64,000 nucleotides of DNA from Leclercia adecarboxylata (GCF_006171285.1 NZ_CP040889.1:2542001-2606000); one strand, 5' to 3'; positions 18,862-28,889 are shown, counted from the first letter of the stretch. The notes: a model not told the origin generated them from the letters alone. Numbers and translations: made by a program.

Positions 18862-18896
18862 GGTTTACGTTTGGTTTAATGCCAGGGCGGTATCAT
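18862..18896 (+). promoter_or_regulatory. mgtA: PhoP box and -10 of mgtA
   Basis: GGTTTA-CGTTT-GGTTTA (18862-18878) is a full direct repeat with the 5-base spacing of PhoP boxes. A -10 hexamer TATCAT follows at 18891-18896, 12 bases after the box, which is the class geometry of PhoP-activated promoters. It indicates induction of mgtA at low Mg2+. Confidence 0.85.
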
Positions 18897-19170
18897 ACCG
18901 CCCGAATTGTCACTCACGGTATGGTTAAAACACTATACTGCGCGCCGACTTACCTTTTTTTACTTACCGGAGGCCGTATGGATCCCGATCCCACCCCTCT
19001 CCCGACAGGGAGAACCCTTTTACTCCGGTAAGTCTCTTCCTGCCTTACCGGATGCGTAAGGCAGTGACGTTTTATCCGTCCCTGCATAATTGATATCGCC
19101 GCTCAGGCGTGGCTTTGTCACGTCTGATGGCAAGACTGCGCCCGTTTTTTACGGGTGCGGGGGACTTATT
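18897..19170 (+). ncRNA. mgtA Mg2+-responsive leader RNA
   Basis: About 265 bases lie between the PhoP promoter and mgtA. They contain mgtL, a stem formed by CCGGTAAG and CTTACCGG (about 19025-19050) and a later hairpin GCGCCCGT/ACGGGTGC just before the mgtA start. In E. coli and Salmonella the corresponding leader stops transcription at high Mg2+ through RNA folding and mgtL translation. The overall identity is inferred from position and mgtL. The exact alternative folds were not computed. Confidence 0.7.
18978..19031 (+). CDS. mgtL: mgtA leader peptide MgtL
   Basis: A 17-residue peptide, MDPDPTPLPTGRTLLLR, with the run of acidic residues and prolines of E. coli MgtL (MEPDPTPLP...). GGAGG lies 7 bases before the ATG. 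Such Asp-Pro runs destabilise ribosomes at low Mg2+, and failure to finish the leader lets transcription reach mgtA. Its second half overlaps a CTCTCCC/GGGAGA stem that resembles the intergenic repeats of this genome. Confidence 0.88.
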   Translation: MDPDPTPLPTGRTLLLR

Positions 19171-21873
19171 ATGTTCAAAAATTTCACCCAACAGCTGTTC
19201 ACCCGGCTGAGCCGCCATCTGCCGCGTCGTCTGGTGCAGCGTGCGCCAATGGCAACCGGTAAAACCGATGCCGCCGTTCCCGGCGCGCTTGCCGCCCACT
19301 GCCTGCGGGTCGCCGCAATGAAAGAGAATGCGCTCTGGCACGCATTCGCCAGCCACCCGGAAGGGTTGAATGCCACAGAGGTGGGGATCGCCCGCGCCCG
19401 CCATGGCAAGAATGAAATCCCGGCGCAAAAGCCGGCCCGCTGGTGGGTTCATCTCTGGACCTGCTACCGCAATCCCTTCAACCTGCTGCTGACGGTGCTG
19501 GGGGTTATCTCCTATGCCACCGAAGACCTGTTTGCCGCCGGGGTGATCGCCCTGATGGTGGGCATCTCCACGCTGCTGAACTTCATTCAGGAAGCCCGCT
19601 CAACCCGCGCGGCGGATGCCCTCAAGGCGATGGTCAGCAACACCGCCACCGTCCTGCGCACCCTCAACGACAAAGGCGAAAGCGGCTGGCAGGAGATACC
19701 CATCGATCAGCTGGTGCCAGGGGATCTGGTCAAGCTGGCGGCCGGGGACATGATCCCGGCGGACCTGCGTATCCTCCAGGCACGCGACCTGTTCGTGGCG
19801 CAGGCCTCGCTGACCGGCGAATCCCTGCCGGTGGAGAAAGTGGCCCACAGCCGCGATCCGCAGCAGAGCAACCCGCTGGAGTGCGACACCCTGTGCTTTA
19901 TGGGCACCACGGTGGTGAGCGGTACGGCGCAGGCAATGGTGATCGCCACCGGGGGCAACACCTGGTTTGGACAGCTGGCCGGGCGGGTCAGCGAGCAGGA
20001 GAGCGAGCCGAACGCCTTCCAGCAGGGGATTGGCCGCGTCAGCATGCTGCTGATCCGCTTTATGCTGGCGATGACCCCCATCGTGCTGCTGATTAACGGC
20101 TACACCAAAGGCGACTGGTGGGAAGCGGCGCTGTTTGCCCTCTCGGTGGCGGTGGGGCTCACCCCGGAGATGCTGCCGATGATTGTCACCTCGACCCTGG
20201 CGCGCGGGGCGGTAAAACTCTCGAAGCAAAAGGTGATCGTCAAACACCTCGACGCCATTCAGAACTTTGGCGCGATGGACATCCTCTGCACCGACAAAAC
20301 CGGGACCCTGACCCAGGACAAGATCGTGCTGGAGCACCACACCGACGTTTCGGGCAAGATTTGCGAGCGGGTGCTGGAAACCGCGTGGCTGAACAGCCAC
20401 TACCAGACCGGGCTGAAAAACCTGCTCGACGTTGCGGTGCTGGAAGGGGTGGACGAAGCCGCCGCCCGCACCCTCTCGACCCGCTGGCAAAAAGTGGATG
20501 AGATCCCCTTTGACTTCGAGCGTCGCCGCATGTCGGTGGTGGTGAGTGAAGAGCAGGGCGTGCATCTGCTGCTCTGCAAAGGGGCGCTGCAGGAGATCCT
20601 GAATGTCTCTACCCAGGTACGGCATCACGGGGAGATTGTCCCGCTGGACGAGAGCATGCTGCGGCGCATCCGGCGCGTGACCGACAACCTCAACCGCCAG
20701 GGGCTGCGCGTGGTGGCGGTGGCCAGCAAGTTTCTGCCGGCCCGCGAGGGCGATTACCAGCGCATCGATGAATCGGATCTGATCCTCGAGGGCTACATCG
20801 CCTTCCTCGATCCGCCGAAAGAGACCACGGCGCCAGCGTTAAAGGCGCTGAAAGAGAGCGGCATCACGGTGAAAATCCTCACCGGCGACAGCGAGCTGGT
20901 GGCAGCGAAAGTGTGCCGCGAAGTGGGTCTGGATGCGGGCGAGGTGGTGACGGGCAGCGAGATTGAAGCGCTGACTGACGACGCGCTGGCACTGCTGGCG
21001 AAGCGCACCACGCTGTTTGCGCGCCTGACCCCGATGCACAAAGAGCGCATCGTCACCCTGCTGAAGCGCGAGGGGCACGTGGTGGGCTTTATGGGGGATG
21101 GCATCAACGATGCCCCCGCGCTGCGTGCGGCGGATATCGGTATTTCGGTGGACGGGGCGGTGGATATCGCCCGGGAAGCGGCGGATATCATTCTGCTGGA
21201 GAAGAGCCTGATGGTGCTGGAAGAGGGGGTGATCGAAGGCCGCCGCACCTTCGCCAACATGCTCAAGTACATCAAAATGACCGCCAGCTCCAACTTCGGC
21301 AACGTCTTCAGCGTGCTGGTGGCGAGCGCGTTCCTGCCGTTCCTGCCGATGCTGCCGCTGCATCTGCTGATCCAGAACCTGATGTACGACATCTCCCAGG
21401 TAGCGATCCCGTTTGATAACGTCGACGAGGATCAGATCCAGAAGCCGCAGCGCTGGGATCCGGCAGAACTGGGCCGTTTCATGCTCTTTTTCGGCCCGAT
21501 CAGCTCCATCTTCGACATTCTGACCTTCTGCCTGATGTGGTTTGTGTTCCACGCTAATACCCCGGAACAGCAGACCCTGTTCCAGTCCGGCTGGTTCGTG
21601 GTCGGGCTGCTGTCGCAAACGCTGATTGTGCATATGATCCGCACCCGCCGCATTCCGTTCCTCCAGAGCCGTGCCGCCTGGCCGCTGATCCTGATGACCG
21701 GCCTGGTGATGGTGCTCGGCATCGCGCTGCCGTTCTCGCCGCTGGCGGGCTATCTGCAACTGCAGGCGCTGCCGCTCAGCTACTTCCCGTGGCTGGTGGC
21801 GATCCTCGCCGGGTATATGGTGCTGACGCAGCTGGTGAAAGGATTCTATAGCCGCCGGTACGGGTGGCAGTGA
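19171..21873 (+). CDS. mgtA: Mg2+-importing P-type ATPase
   Basis: A 900-residue P3B-type ATPase of the inner membrane that imports Mg2+ when it is scarce. The phosphorylation motif DKTGTLTQD, the actuator motif TGESLPVEK and the hinge MGDGINDAPAL are all present, with about ten membrane helices. The frame begins further upstream, but ATG 19171 (MFKNFTQQLFTRLSRHLPRRLV) matches E. coli MgtA, whose basic amphipathic start is similar. Transcription is controlled by the PhoP box at 18862 and the leader with mgtL. Confidence 0.96.
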   Translation: MFKNFTQQLFTRLSRHLPRRLVQRAPMATGKTDAAVPGALAAHCLRVAAMKENALWHAFASHPEGLNATEVGIARARHGKNEIPAQKPARWWVHLWTCYRNPFNLLLTVLGVISYATEDLFAAGVIALMVGISTLLNFIQEARSTRAADALKAMVSNTATVLRTLNDKGESGWQEIPIDQLVPGDLVKLAAGDMIPADLRILQARDLFVAQASLTGESLPVEKVAHSRDPQQSNPLECDTLCFMGTTVVSGTAQAMVIATGGNTWFGQLAGRVSEQESEPNAFQQGIGRVSMLLIRFMLAMTPIVLLINGYTKGDWWEAALFALSVAVGLTPEMLPMIVTSTLARGAVKLSKQKVIVKHLDAIQNFGAMDILCTDKTGTLTQDKIVLEHHTDVSGKICERVLETAWLNSHYQTGLKNLLDVAVLEGVDEAAARTLSTRWQKVDEIPFDFERRRMSVVVSEEQGVHLLLCKGALQEILNVSTQVRHHGEIVPLDESMLRRIRRVTDNLNRQGLRVVAVASKFLPAREGDYQRIDESDLILEGYIAFLDPPKETTAPALKALKESGITVKILTGDSELVAAKVCREVGLDAGEVVTGSEIEALTDDALALLAKRTTLFARLTPMHKERIVTLLKREGHVVGFMGDGINDAPALRAADIGISVDGAVDIAREAADIILLEKSLMVLEEGVIEGRRTFANMLKYIKMTASSNFGNVFSVLVASAFLPFLPMLPLHLLIQNLMYDISQVAIPFDNVDEDQIQKPQRWDPAELGRFMLFFGPISSIFDILTFCLMWFVFHANTPEQQTLFQSGWFVVGLLSQTLIVHMIRTRRIPFLQSRAAWPLILMTGLVMVLGIALPFSPLAGYLQLQALPLSYFPWLVAILAGYMVLTQLVKGFYSRRYGWQ

Positions 21874-21881
21874 AAAATCTA

Positions 21882-21963
21882 CCCCTCACCCTAACCCTCT
21901 CCCCATAGGGGAGAGGGGACGATTACACCCTCGCCCCTTTGGGGAGAGGGCCGGGGTGAGGGG
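21882..21963. repeat. intergenic CCCTCACCC/CTCTCCCC palindromic repeat
   Basis: Begins CCCCTCACCCTAACCCTCTCCCC and ends with GGGGAGAGGGCCGGGGTGAGGGG. It is a long near-palindrome after the mgtA stop, of the same family as the copies at 7727, 28890 and 36256. It may serve as the mgtA terminator hairpin. Confidence 0.85.
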
Positions 21964-22084
21964 CTCCGTTTTCTCCCAAATTCAACAACCTGTGATCTCC
22001 GTCATCCGCCGTGCTTGACGCTAATTTGCACACATGTTAACAGAATGTTTTGCCTTTTTTCGGCCCGTCAAATAAGGAACATTC

Positions 22085-24469
22085 ATGTTACGGTACAGCC
22101 TCTTAACCGCCGGGCTTATGCTCGGCTTTTCTGCGTTTGCCGCCCCGGCAGGCGATCTCCCCCTGATGCCCTGGCCTGCAAAGGTTGAACGTCCTGCGAC
22201 CCAGGGGGCGCTGGTCATCAACAATAATTTCCAGGTCAGCGTTTCCGGGGACGATCTCGGCGATGCGGTTGCCCGTCTGCGCCAGCGCTTGGCGCTGCAA
22301 ACCGGCTGGACGCTCCAGCCTCAGGCGGATAAGCCGGAAAAACCGACCGTCACCATCGCCATCGCCCGTAAGGTGGCCCCGCTGCCGAAACCGGACAGCG
22401 ATGAAAGCTATAAGCTCACCGTCGACGCCAGCGGAGTTTCCATTACTGCCAACACACGTTTCGGCGCGCTGCGGGGGATGGAAACCCTGCTCCAGCTGAT
22501 CCAGAACGGGCCTGAAAATACCTTTCTGCCGTGGGTCGCCATTGAGGATGCCCCACGCTTCCCGTGGCGCGGCCTGCTGCTCGACTCCGCCCGCCACTTT
22601 ATTCCGCTGGATGACATCAAACGCCAGATCGACGGCATGGCGGCGGCGAAGCTCAACGTGCTGCACTGGCATTTAACCGACGATCAGGGCTGGCGATTTG
22701 CCTCGAAGCGCTACCCGAAACTGACCGAACTTGCCAGCGACGGACTGTTCTACACCCAGGATCAGATGCGCGACGTGGTGCGCTACGCCGCCGCGCGTGG
22801 CGTTCGCGTGGTGCCGGAAATTGACATGCCCGGCCACGCCTCGGCCATTGCGGTGGCCTATCCGGAGCTGATGAGCGCCACGGGGCCGTATCAGATGGAG
22901 CGCCACTGGGGCGTGCTCAAGCCGGTGATGGATCCCACCAAAGAGGCCACCTACGCCTTTGCCGGGGCGATGATCGCCGAACTGGCGGCGATCTTCCCGG
23001 ATCCCTATCTGCACATCGGCGGCGATGAGGTGGACGATACTCAGTGGAAAGCCAACCCGGCCATCCAGCAGTTTATGCGCGAAAACAAGCTGGCCGACAG
23101 CCACGCACTGCAGGCGTACTTCAACCGCAAGCTGGAGACGATCCTCGAGAAAAACCAGCGCCAGATGGTGGGCTGGGATGAGATCTACCACCCGGATCTG
23201 CCGAAAAGCATTCTGATCCAGTCCTGGCAGGGGCAGGACGCGCTGGGCGAGGTGGCAAAAAAAGGCTACAAGGGGATCCTCTCGACGGGCTTTTACCTCG
23301 ATCAGCCCCAGTACACGGCCTATCACTACCGCAATGAGATCGTGCCGCAGGGGCTGAACAATGTGGACGTCATTACCGACAGCGACAGCGCCCAGAGCTG
23401 GTCATTCACCCTGCCGCGCCTGAAGGGCAAGCCGGTGGAGGGCAGCTTTACGCTGGTGAAAGGCGAGGCGGGCTGGCGCGGCTTTATCGATTTCAGCGGC
23501 AAATCCCGGCGGGCGGTGCAGGATATTGAATGGCGCAGCGACAACCAGGTGAGCTTCACCGTGGACACCTGGATGGGGGAGACCCGTCCGGTGGTGACGG
23601 TGAAAGACGACAAGATTGAGGGCTATTTCCTGCTGGGCAACAGCCGTTACCCGGTGACGGGCCAGCGGCTGGACGCGGTGCCGGAAGGGATCGCCCCGGC
23701 GGTGCCGGATGCCAGCCAGCAGGCCAATCTGCTGGGCGGCGAGGCGGCGCTGTGGGCGGAAAACGTCTCTGCACCGGTGCTGGATATCAAGCTCTGGCCG
23801 CGGGCGTTTGCGGTGGCGGAGCGGCTGTGGTCGGCCCAGGAGGTGAACGATATCGACAACATGTACACCCGCCTGCAGGCGATGGACAGCTGGTCGACAG
23901 TGTCGGTGGGGCTGCAGCAGCATGCCCGCCAGCAGGTGCAGTTCACGCGGCTCGGCAACACCACCGACACGCTGGCGCTGACGATCCTCGCCCAGGCGCT
24001 GGAGCCTGCGCAGTATTACACCCGTAACCATCTCAAGTTCCAGGCCGGGAATTACGATCTGTTTGAGCCGCTGAACCGCCTGGCCGACGCGCTATCGCCC
24101 GAGAGCAATACGGTGCGGCAGATGAACCACTGGGTGGAACGGCTGGTGAGCGATGCCGAAGACAGCGAAAGCGCGGAGTCGCTGCGCCATCTCTTTACCC
24201 GCTGGCAGACCAACACTCCGGACGCGCTGGCGCTGGCTGAAAACAGCTATCAGCTGAAAGCGATCAAACCGGTGATTCAGACGGTGGATAAGCTGGCAAC
24301 AATTGGGCTGCGCTTAACGGATCTGGTGGCGCGTCAGGGCACGCTGGATGATACGGAGATTGCGTCGATTCAGGGGGAGCTGGATAAAGCGGCGCAGATT
24401 CAGGATGAAGTGGTGATCGCGGCGGTCTATCCGCTGGAGAAACTGCTGCGCGCAACGCGCAATCAGTGA
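22085..24469 (+). CDS. beta-N-acetylhexosaminidase, GH20, exported
   Basis: A 794-residue exported hexosaminidase that releases terminal GlcNAc from chitin oligomers or glycans. It has a signal peptide (residues 1-19, MLRYSLLTAGLMLGFSAFA), a GH20b N-terminal domain (about 25-155), and a GH20 catalytic barrel beginning at PRFPWRGLLLDSARHFI. The catalytic pair is Asp314-Glu315 in HIGGDEVDD, and the HLTDDQGWRF and EIDMPGHA blocks are also present. The region after about 560 (LGGEAALWAENV...) closes the barrel, followed by a helical tail. The neighbouring minus-strand gene is a chitin-active LPMO, so the pair suggests chitin use. They are convergent, with a BIME in between, so not an operon. Confidence 0.92.
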   Translation: MLRYSLLTAGLMLGFSAFAAPAGDLPLMPWPAKVERPATQGALVINNNFQVSVSGDDLGDAVARLRQRLALQTGWTLQPQADKPEKPTVTIAIARKVAPLPKPDSDESYKLTVDASGVSITANTRFGALRGMETLLQLIQNGPENTFLPWVAIEDAPRFPWRGLLLDSARHFIPLDDIKRQIDGMAAAKLNVLHWHLTDDQGWRFASKRYPKLTELASDGLFYTQDQMRDVVRYAAARGVRVVPEIDMPGHASAIAVAYPELMSATGPYQMERHWGVLKPVMDPTKEATYAFAGAMIAELAAIFPDPYLHIGGDEVDDTQWKANPAIQQFMRENKLADSHALQAYFNRKLETILEKNQRQMVGWDEIYHPDLPKSILIQSWQGQDALGEVAKKGYKGILSTGFYLDQPQYTAYHYRNEIVPQGLNNVDVITDSDSAQSWSFTLPRLKGKPVEGSFTLVKGEAGWRGFIDFSGKSRRAVQDIEWRSDNQVSFTVDTWMGETRPVVTVKDDKIEGYFLLGNSRYPVTGQRLDAVPEGIAPAVPDASQQANLLGGEAALWAENVSAPVLDIKLWPRAFAVAERLWSAQEVNDIDNMYTRLQAMDSWSTVSVGLQQHARQQVQFTRLGNTTDTLALTILAQALEPAQYYTRNHLKFQAGNYDLFEPLNRLADALSPESNTVRQMNHWVERLVSDAEDSESAESLRHLFTRWQTNTPDALALAENSYQLKAIKPVIQTVDKLATIGLRLTDLVARQGTLDDTEIASIQGELDKAAQIQDEVVIAAVYPLEKLLRATRNQ

Positions 24470-24474
24470 AAAAC

Positions 24475-24550
24475 GCCCGGTGGCGGCTTCGCCTTACCGG
24501 GCCTGGAAAAGCGCAGTCACGTAGGCCGGGCAAGCGAAGCGCCGCCCGGC
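24475..24550. repeat. BIME between hexosaminidase and LPMO genes
   Basis: Inverted REP units GCCCGGTGGCGGCTTCGCC...GGGCC and GTAGGCCGGGCAAGCGAAGCGCCGCCCGGC lie back to back, of the same class as the element at 11979. It is the likely shared 3' hairpin of the two convergent genes. Confidence 0.88.
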
Positions 24551-24576
24551 ACACAGACCGCACAATCCTCAACGTA

Positions 24577-26028
24577 TTACTTCAGAGTCCACGCCATCTG
24601 CCAGTGAGAACCGACACCCGGTTCGAACTGGTTAGAACCAGCGGAATACTGCACGCAGTAGCCGCTGTATGGCGCTTTCTTACACTGGTACGTTTTGCCA
24701 TTTTTCGGCTGCAGTACCACGGTGCCTGCCTTGTAGGAAGAGAGGTTCTGCGGGAAGGTATAGTCGTATTTACCCGCGGTATCGGATGACGCTTCGTTTT
24801 CCAGCATCATATCGATCACATCCTGCGCGAACAGCACGCCATCTTTGTTGGTGGCGAAGTATTTCAGCATGTGGTGTCCGGCAGTCACGTCAGTCAGGTT
24901 CATGGTCACGTCCTGGTTGGCGTTGTTCATGTCCTGCTTCAGGTAGCCTTTTTCCGCACCCGCGTGGTTTAACGCACTGGCTTCCAGGCTGACATCACCC
25001 TGGGTGTTCACGTGGAAGGTTACGGTTGCTGCGCCGTTCTTGATTTTGGAGAACTGCACGTTGGTGACGGCGATGTTTTCGCTCACCTGCGCCTGCTGCT
25101 CTTCATAGGAGATCGCCACGGATTTCAGCGTGCTGCCATCTTTCACATAGACGTTGTTCGCGCCGTGAACCGGGTTCACCACGCCGCTTTCGTCCTTCAC
25201 ACCGACACGGACATCGCTGTGCGCGGCGTTAATCGCCTGCGCCAGATCGAAGGACCACTGGCTTGCCTGACCCTGGGATGCAGAAGCCACGGTCAGTTCG
25301 GTACGCATGGAGGCGACTTCGCCGTTAGCATCGAAGAAGCGGGCAATGATTTTATCGCCTGCATTCACGTTATTCCCGGCGATCTGGCCGTCCAGGGTTT
25401 TCGTCCACTCGGATACCTGAGCCGGAGTCTCATCGTCAGGGATCACGTTGCCGCCGTTACCGAAATCAACGTCGATAGCCTGATAGAAGCTGTTAGTGGT
25501 ATCTGCAATTTCCCATACCGCGTAAATAACCTGGTAGCCGGTACGCTGTGGCACGTTACAGGTCATATCCTGACGAACAGCTGGCGTCTGGCCATTACCG
25601 TTAACGGTACAGAATGGTGTGGATTCAAATTGATCGCGGGTCAGCGGTTTATTAGGATTCCAGTCTTGTTTGGTAATATACCAGCGCCAGTTGGTGGTTT
25701 TATGCGGAGCGGTGTGATACCAGGTAAATTTATTCGCACCCGCAGTAATAGGCGTTTTAGTCCAGGCGTTCATGCTCTGACGATCGAGCTGGGAATACTG
25801 GGAGATACCGGCGCTGGCCAGCTGACCATCTGGCGGCAGTGCGCCCGTCGGGAAGCCAGATGTGCGTTCAACACTCTGTGGTTCATATTGTACAGAACCG
25901 CAATCGATATTCTTACCGAGCTTACACATATAGGCACGGCTGGCCGGAGTATCAACATAACCATGCGCTAAAGCCGATGAAGCAACCGTGAGTGTGGCAA
26001 GTGCCAACGCAATTTTAGACAGTTTCAT
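24577..26028 (-). CDS. gbpA: GbpA-like secreted chitin-active LPMO (AA10)
   Basis: A 483-residue secreted protein with the GbpA layout. The signal peptide (1-21) is cleaved before His22, which together with a later His forms the copper 'histidine brace' of AA10 lytic polysaccharide monooxygenases (start of mature protein HGYVDTPASRAYMC). The AA10 domain runs to about residue 205, followed by GbpA domains 2 and 3 (about 210-410). At the C-terminus is a chitin-binding module (about 420-483) with aromatic residues (KTYQCKKAPYSGYCVQYSAGS...HWQMAW). It oxidatively opens crystalline chitin and can aid adhesion to GlcNAc surfaces. The symbol follows the Vibrio name. Confidence 0.92.
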   Translation of the reverse strand: MKLSKIALALATLTVASSALAHGYVDTPASRAYMCKLGKNIDCGSVQYEPQSVERTSGFPTGALPPDGQLASAGISQYSQLDRQSMNAWTKTPITAGANKFTWYHTAPHKTTNWRWYITKQDWNPNKPLTRDQFESTPFCTVNGNGQTPAVRQDMTCNVPQRTGYQVIYAVWEIADTTNSFYQAIDVDFGNGGNVIPDDETPAQVSEWTKTLDGQIAGNNVNAGDKIIARFFDANGEVASMRTELTVASASQGQASQWSFDLAQAINAAHSDVRVGVKDESGVVNPVHGANNVYVKDGSTLKSVAISYEEQQAQVSENIAVTNVQFSKIKNGAATVTFHVNTQGDVSLEASALNHAGAEKGYLKQDMNNANQDVTMNLTDVTAGHHMLKYFATNKDGVLFAQDVIDMMLENEASSDTAGKYDYTFPQNLSSYKAGTVVLQPKNGKTYQCKKAPYSGYCVQYSAGSNQFEPGVGSHWQMAWTLK

Positions 26029-26170
26029 TTTTATTCCATTAAAGAGGGGATTAATTATTTAGGCAGGGCTAGTCTCCTCTGGAATAAAAAATTAATCATT
26101 TCAAGCGGCGGCGAAAAATAACGGTGAAAATGCTTGAAGAATATTATTTGCTGTGTATTCAGAAAATAAA
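26029..26170. other. AT-rich upstream region of the LPMO gene
   Basis: AT-rich spacer between the LPMO start and the ridA terminator. It presumably holds the promoter of the LPMO gene. TTTCAAGC-like and AATAAT tracts are present, but I could not assign a convincing -35/-10 pair. Confidence 0.4.
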
Positions 26171-26193
26171 AAAGGCAGCGCAGGCTGCCTTTT
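26171..26193. terminator. terminator downstream of ridA
   Basis: AAAAAGGCAGC-GCAG-GCTGCCTTTTT has a 6 to 8 bp stem with A/T runs on both sides, 20 bases after the ridA stop. It can act in both directions. Confidence 0.85.
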
Positions 26194-26212
26194 TATTCAT
26201 CAAAATCAATAA

Positions 26213-26599
26213 TTAGCGGCGCACGGCGATCGCTTCGATTTCGATTTTCACGTCTTTTGGCAGACGCGCCACTTCCACGCAGGAGCGCGCCGGGAAGCTG
26301 GCGTTATGCTCGGTGAAGAAGGCTTCGTATGTAGCGTTAACGGTGGCGAAGTCGTTGAGATCTTTTACGAATACCGTTGTTTTAACGATATCGCCCACTT
26401 TCAGGCCAGCGGATTCGACGATCGCTTTGACGTTTTCCAGCGACTGACGCGCCTGAGCGGAGACGTCTTCCGGCACTTCACCGGTTTTTGGGTTTACCGG
26501 GATCTGGCCGGAGGTGATGATCATGCTGCCAAGATCAACGCCCTGAACGTATGGGCCGATAGCTGCAGGTGCATTTTCCGTCGCGAGTACTTTGGTCAT
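26213..26599 (-). CDS. ridA: 2-iminobutanoate/2-iminopropanoate deaminase RidA
   Basis: A 128-residue member of the YjgF/YER057c/UK114 family that hydrolyses reactive enamine/imine products of PLP enzymes such as IlvA. The conserved IGPYVQGVDLGSMIITSGQIPVNPKTG start, the Arg in ARSCVEVARLPKDV (substrate carboxylate), and the terminal EIEAIAVRR are all present. It follows pyrI in the same direction with a spacer of 72 bases, as in E. coli. Confidence 0.97.
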   Translation of the reverse strand: MTKVLATENAPAAIGPYVQGVDLGSMIITSGQIPVNPKTGEVPEDVSAQARQSLENVKAIVESAGLKVGDIVKTTVFVKDLNDFATVNATYEAFFTEHNASFPARSCVEVARLPKDVKIEIEAIAVRR

Positions 26600-26671
26600 G
26601 ATTTCTCCTGAATAACAGCGTTATGAATGTCCCGGCCATTATAAAGAGCCGGGAAGGCATTACCACCGGGA

Positions 26672-27133
26672 TTAGTTGGCCAGCACCACATTGTGGGAAA
26701 ACTCTTTTTCACAGTATTTGCATTTGAGCGCGATGTCATCGGCGCGTTTTTTCACTGCAAAACTGGAATTTACCGGCTCAGCGTGGCTGATGCAGTTGCT
26801 GTTCGGGCACACCAGCACGCTCTCAATGCGCTCCGGCAGGCTCGGGCGGGATTTACCCACCACTTCGTAGTCGTCGATGCGGTTGACGGTGGCTTCCGGG
26901 GCGTACAGCGACAGCTGGTTTACCTGCTCGTCGGTCAGGAAGGTGTTTTCGATTTTAATCAGGTCCTTACGGCCCATCTCGCCGGAAGGCAGGTTCAGGC
27001 CGATGGTGATACGCTGGTCGGTTTCGGTCAGTTTGAACAGGGTCAGCAGCTTAAAGCCCACCTGCGCGGGGATGTGGTCAATTACGGTGCCGCGTTTGAT
27101 GGCTTCGACCTGGAGTTTGTTATCGTGTGTCAT
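26672..27133 (-). CDS. pyrI: aspartate carbamoyltransferase regulatory subunit
   Basis: The 153-residue regulatory chain that binds CTP/ATP and joins catalytic trimers. The allosteric domain is N-terminal ([22 protein letters not shown]). The zinc domain has four Cys in CPNSNC...CKYC (about 109-141). I chose ATG 27133 (MTHDNKL) rather than the ATG two codons upstream because the AGGGG ribosome site is well spaced (8 bases) only for the former. It lies 12 bases after pyrB. Confidence 0.96.
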   Translation of the reverse strand: MTHDNKLQVEAIKRGTVIDHIPAQVGFKLLTLFKLTETDQRITIGLNLPSGEMGRKDLIKIENTFLTDEQVNQLSLYAPEATVNRIDDYEVVGKSRPSLPERIESVLVCPNSNCISHAEPVNSSFAVKKRADDIALKCKYCEKEFSHNVVLAN

Positions 27134-27145
27134 TGTCATTTCCCC

Positions 27146-28078
27146 TTACAGAGCTAAATCGCGATTCAGAACCAGTGCCAGTAACGCCTGGCGGGCGAAG
27201 ATGCCGTTCCCGGCCTGCTGGAAGTACCAGGCGTGCGGCGTCTTATCCACGTCGGTGGTGATCTCATCGATACGCGGCAGCGGGTGCAGCACCTTCATGT
27301 TGTTGCGTGCGCCTTCGAGGTCGCTGGCGCGCAGAACGAACTGCGCCTTGACGTTGGCGTACTCCGACGGATCCAGACGCTCTTTCTGCACGCGGGTCAT
27401 ATAGAGAATATCCACGTCGCCCATCACCTCTTCGATGCTGGCGTGCAGGCTCCACGGGATCCCTTTCTCATCCAGCATATCGAGGATGTATTGCGGCATC
27501 GCCAGCGCGTCCGGGGCGATAAAGTAAAAGCGGTTGCCGTTGAACTTCGCCAGCGCCTGGGTCAGGGAGTGCACGGTCCGGCCATATTTCAGGTCGCCGA
27601 CCATGGCGATGTTCAGGTTCTCAAGCGTGCCCTGGGTCTCCTGAATGGTGAACAGATCCAGCAGGGTCTGGGTCGGATGCTGGTTAGCCCCGTCACCGGC
27701 GTTCAGCACTGGAATACCGCCGGAAAACTCGGTCGCCAGACGGGCCGCGCCCTCCTGCGGGTGACGCATCACGATAGCGTCGACGTAGGTGCTGATCACC
27801 GAGATGGTGTCCGCCAGGGTTTCGCCTTTTTTACCGAGCGACGTGTTGCTGCTGTCGGAGAAGCCCACGACGCTTGCGCCCAGACGGTGAATGGAGGTCT
27901 CAAACGACAGGCGGGTACGGGTGGAGGCTTCGAAGAAGCAGCTGGCGATCACCTTGTGCTTCAGCAGCTCCGGTTGCGGATTGGCTTTCAGTTTTGCCGC
28001 GGTTGCCAGAACCAGCTCCAGCTCTTCACGGCTGAGGTCGTTGATGGAAATGATGTGTTTTTGATAAAGCGGATTCAT
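27146..28078 (-). CDS. pyrB: aspartate carbamoyltransferase catalytic subunit
   Basis: The 310-residue catalytic chain that forms carbamoyl-aspartate, the first committed pyrimidine step. The carbamoyl-phosphate site is [25 protein letters not shown] and the 240s loop region ([15 protein letters not shown]) are conserved. The frame is open upstream into the leader, but ATG 28078 ([15 protein letters not shown]) follows AGGAGAGAAAA. Expression is controlled by UTP-sensitive attenuation in the pyrL region directly upstream. Confidence 0.97.
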   Translation of the reverse strand: MNPLYQKHIISINDLSREELELVLATAAKLKANPQPELLKHKVIASCFFEASTRTRLSFETSIHRLGASVVGFSDSSNTSLGKKGETLADTISVISTYVDAIVMRHPQEGAARLATEFSGGIPVLNAGDGANQHPTQTLLDLFTIQETQGTLENLNIAMVGDLKYGRTVHSLTQALAKFNGNRFYFIAPDALAMPQYILDMLDEKGIPWSLHASIEEVMGDVDILYMTRVQKERLDPSEYANVKAQFVLRASDLEGARNNMKVLHPLPRIDEITTDVDKTPHAWYFQQAGNGIFARQALLALVLNRDLAL

Positions 28079-28099
28079 TTTTCTCTCCTGACGCCGGGC

Positions 28100-28127
28100 A
28101 AAAAAAAGCCCCTCAAATGAGGGGCTT
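28100..28127 (-). terminator. pyrBI attenuator
   Basis: AGCCCCTCA-TT-TGAGGGGCT followed by eight U on the minus strand, overlapping the end of pyrL and 22 bases before pyrB. Slow, UTP-starved polymerase lets ribosomes on pyrL break this hairpin. Confidence 0.92.
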
Positions 28128-28217
28128 CTGGAATAGGGATTGCAACGGGAAGAAAAACGGCAGGCCAGCGTCTGATTTAAGACGCGCTGGGGCACTCTGT
28201 CGAACATGTTTGAGCAT
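28113..28217 (-). CDS. pyrL: pyrBI operon leader peptide
   Basis: A 34-residue leader that starts at ATG 28217 after AGGAGGAAGC and ends inside the attenuator hairpin. The core [13 protein letters not shown] is almost the same as [13 protein letters not shown] in E. coli PyrL, and its DNA supplies the U-rich pause tract (TTTTTCTTCCC). The peptide is 10 residues shorter than the E. coli one. Its role is to couple ribosome position to UTP-dependent polymerase pausing. Confidence 0.92.
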   Translation of the reverse strand: MLKHVRQSAPARLKSDAGLPFFFPLQSLFQKPLI

Positions 28218-28873
<656 letters not shown>

Positions 28874-28889
28874 ATACCCTTCACCATCA

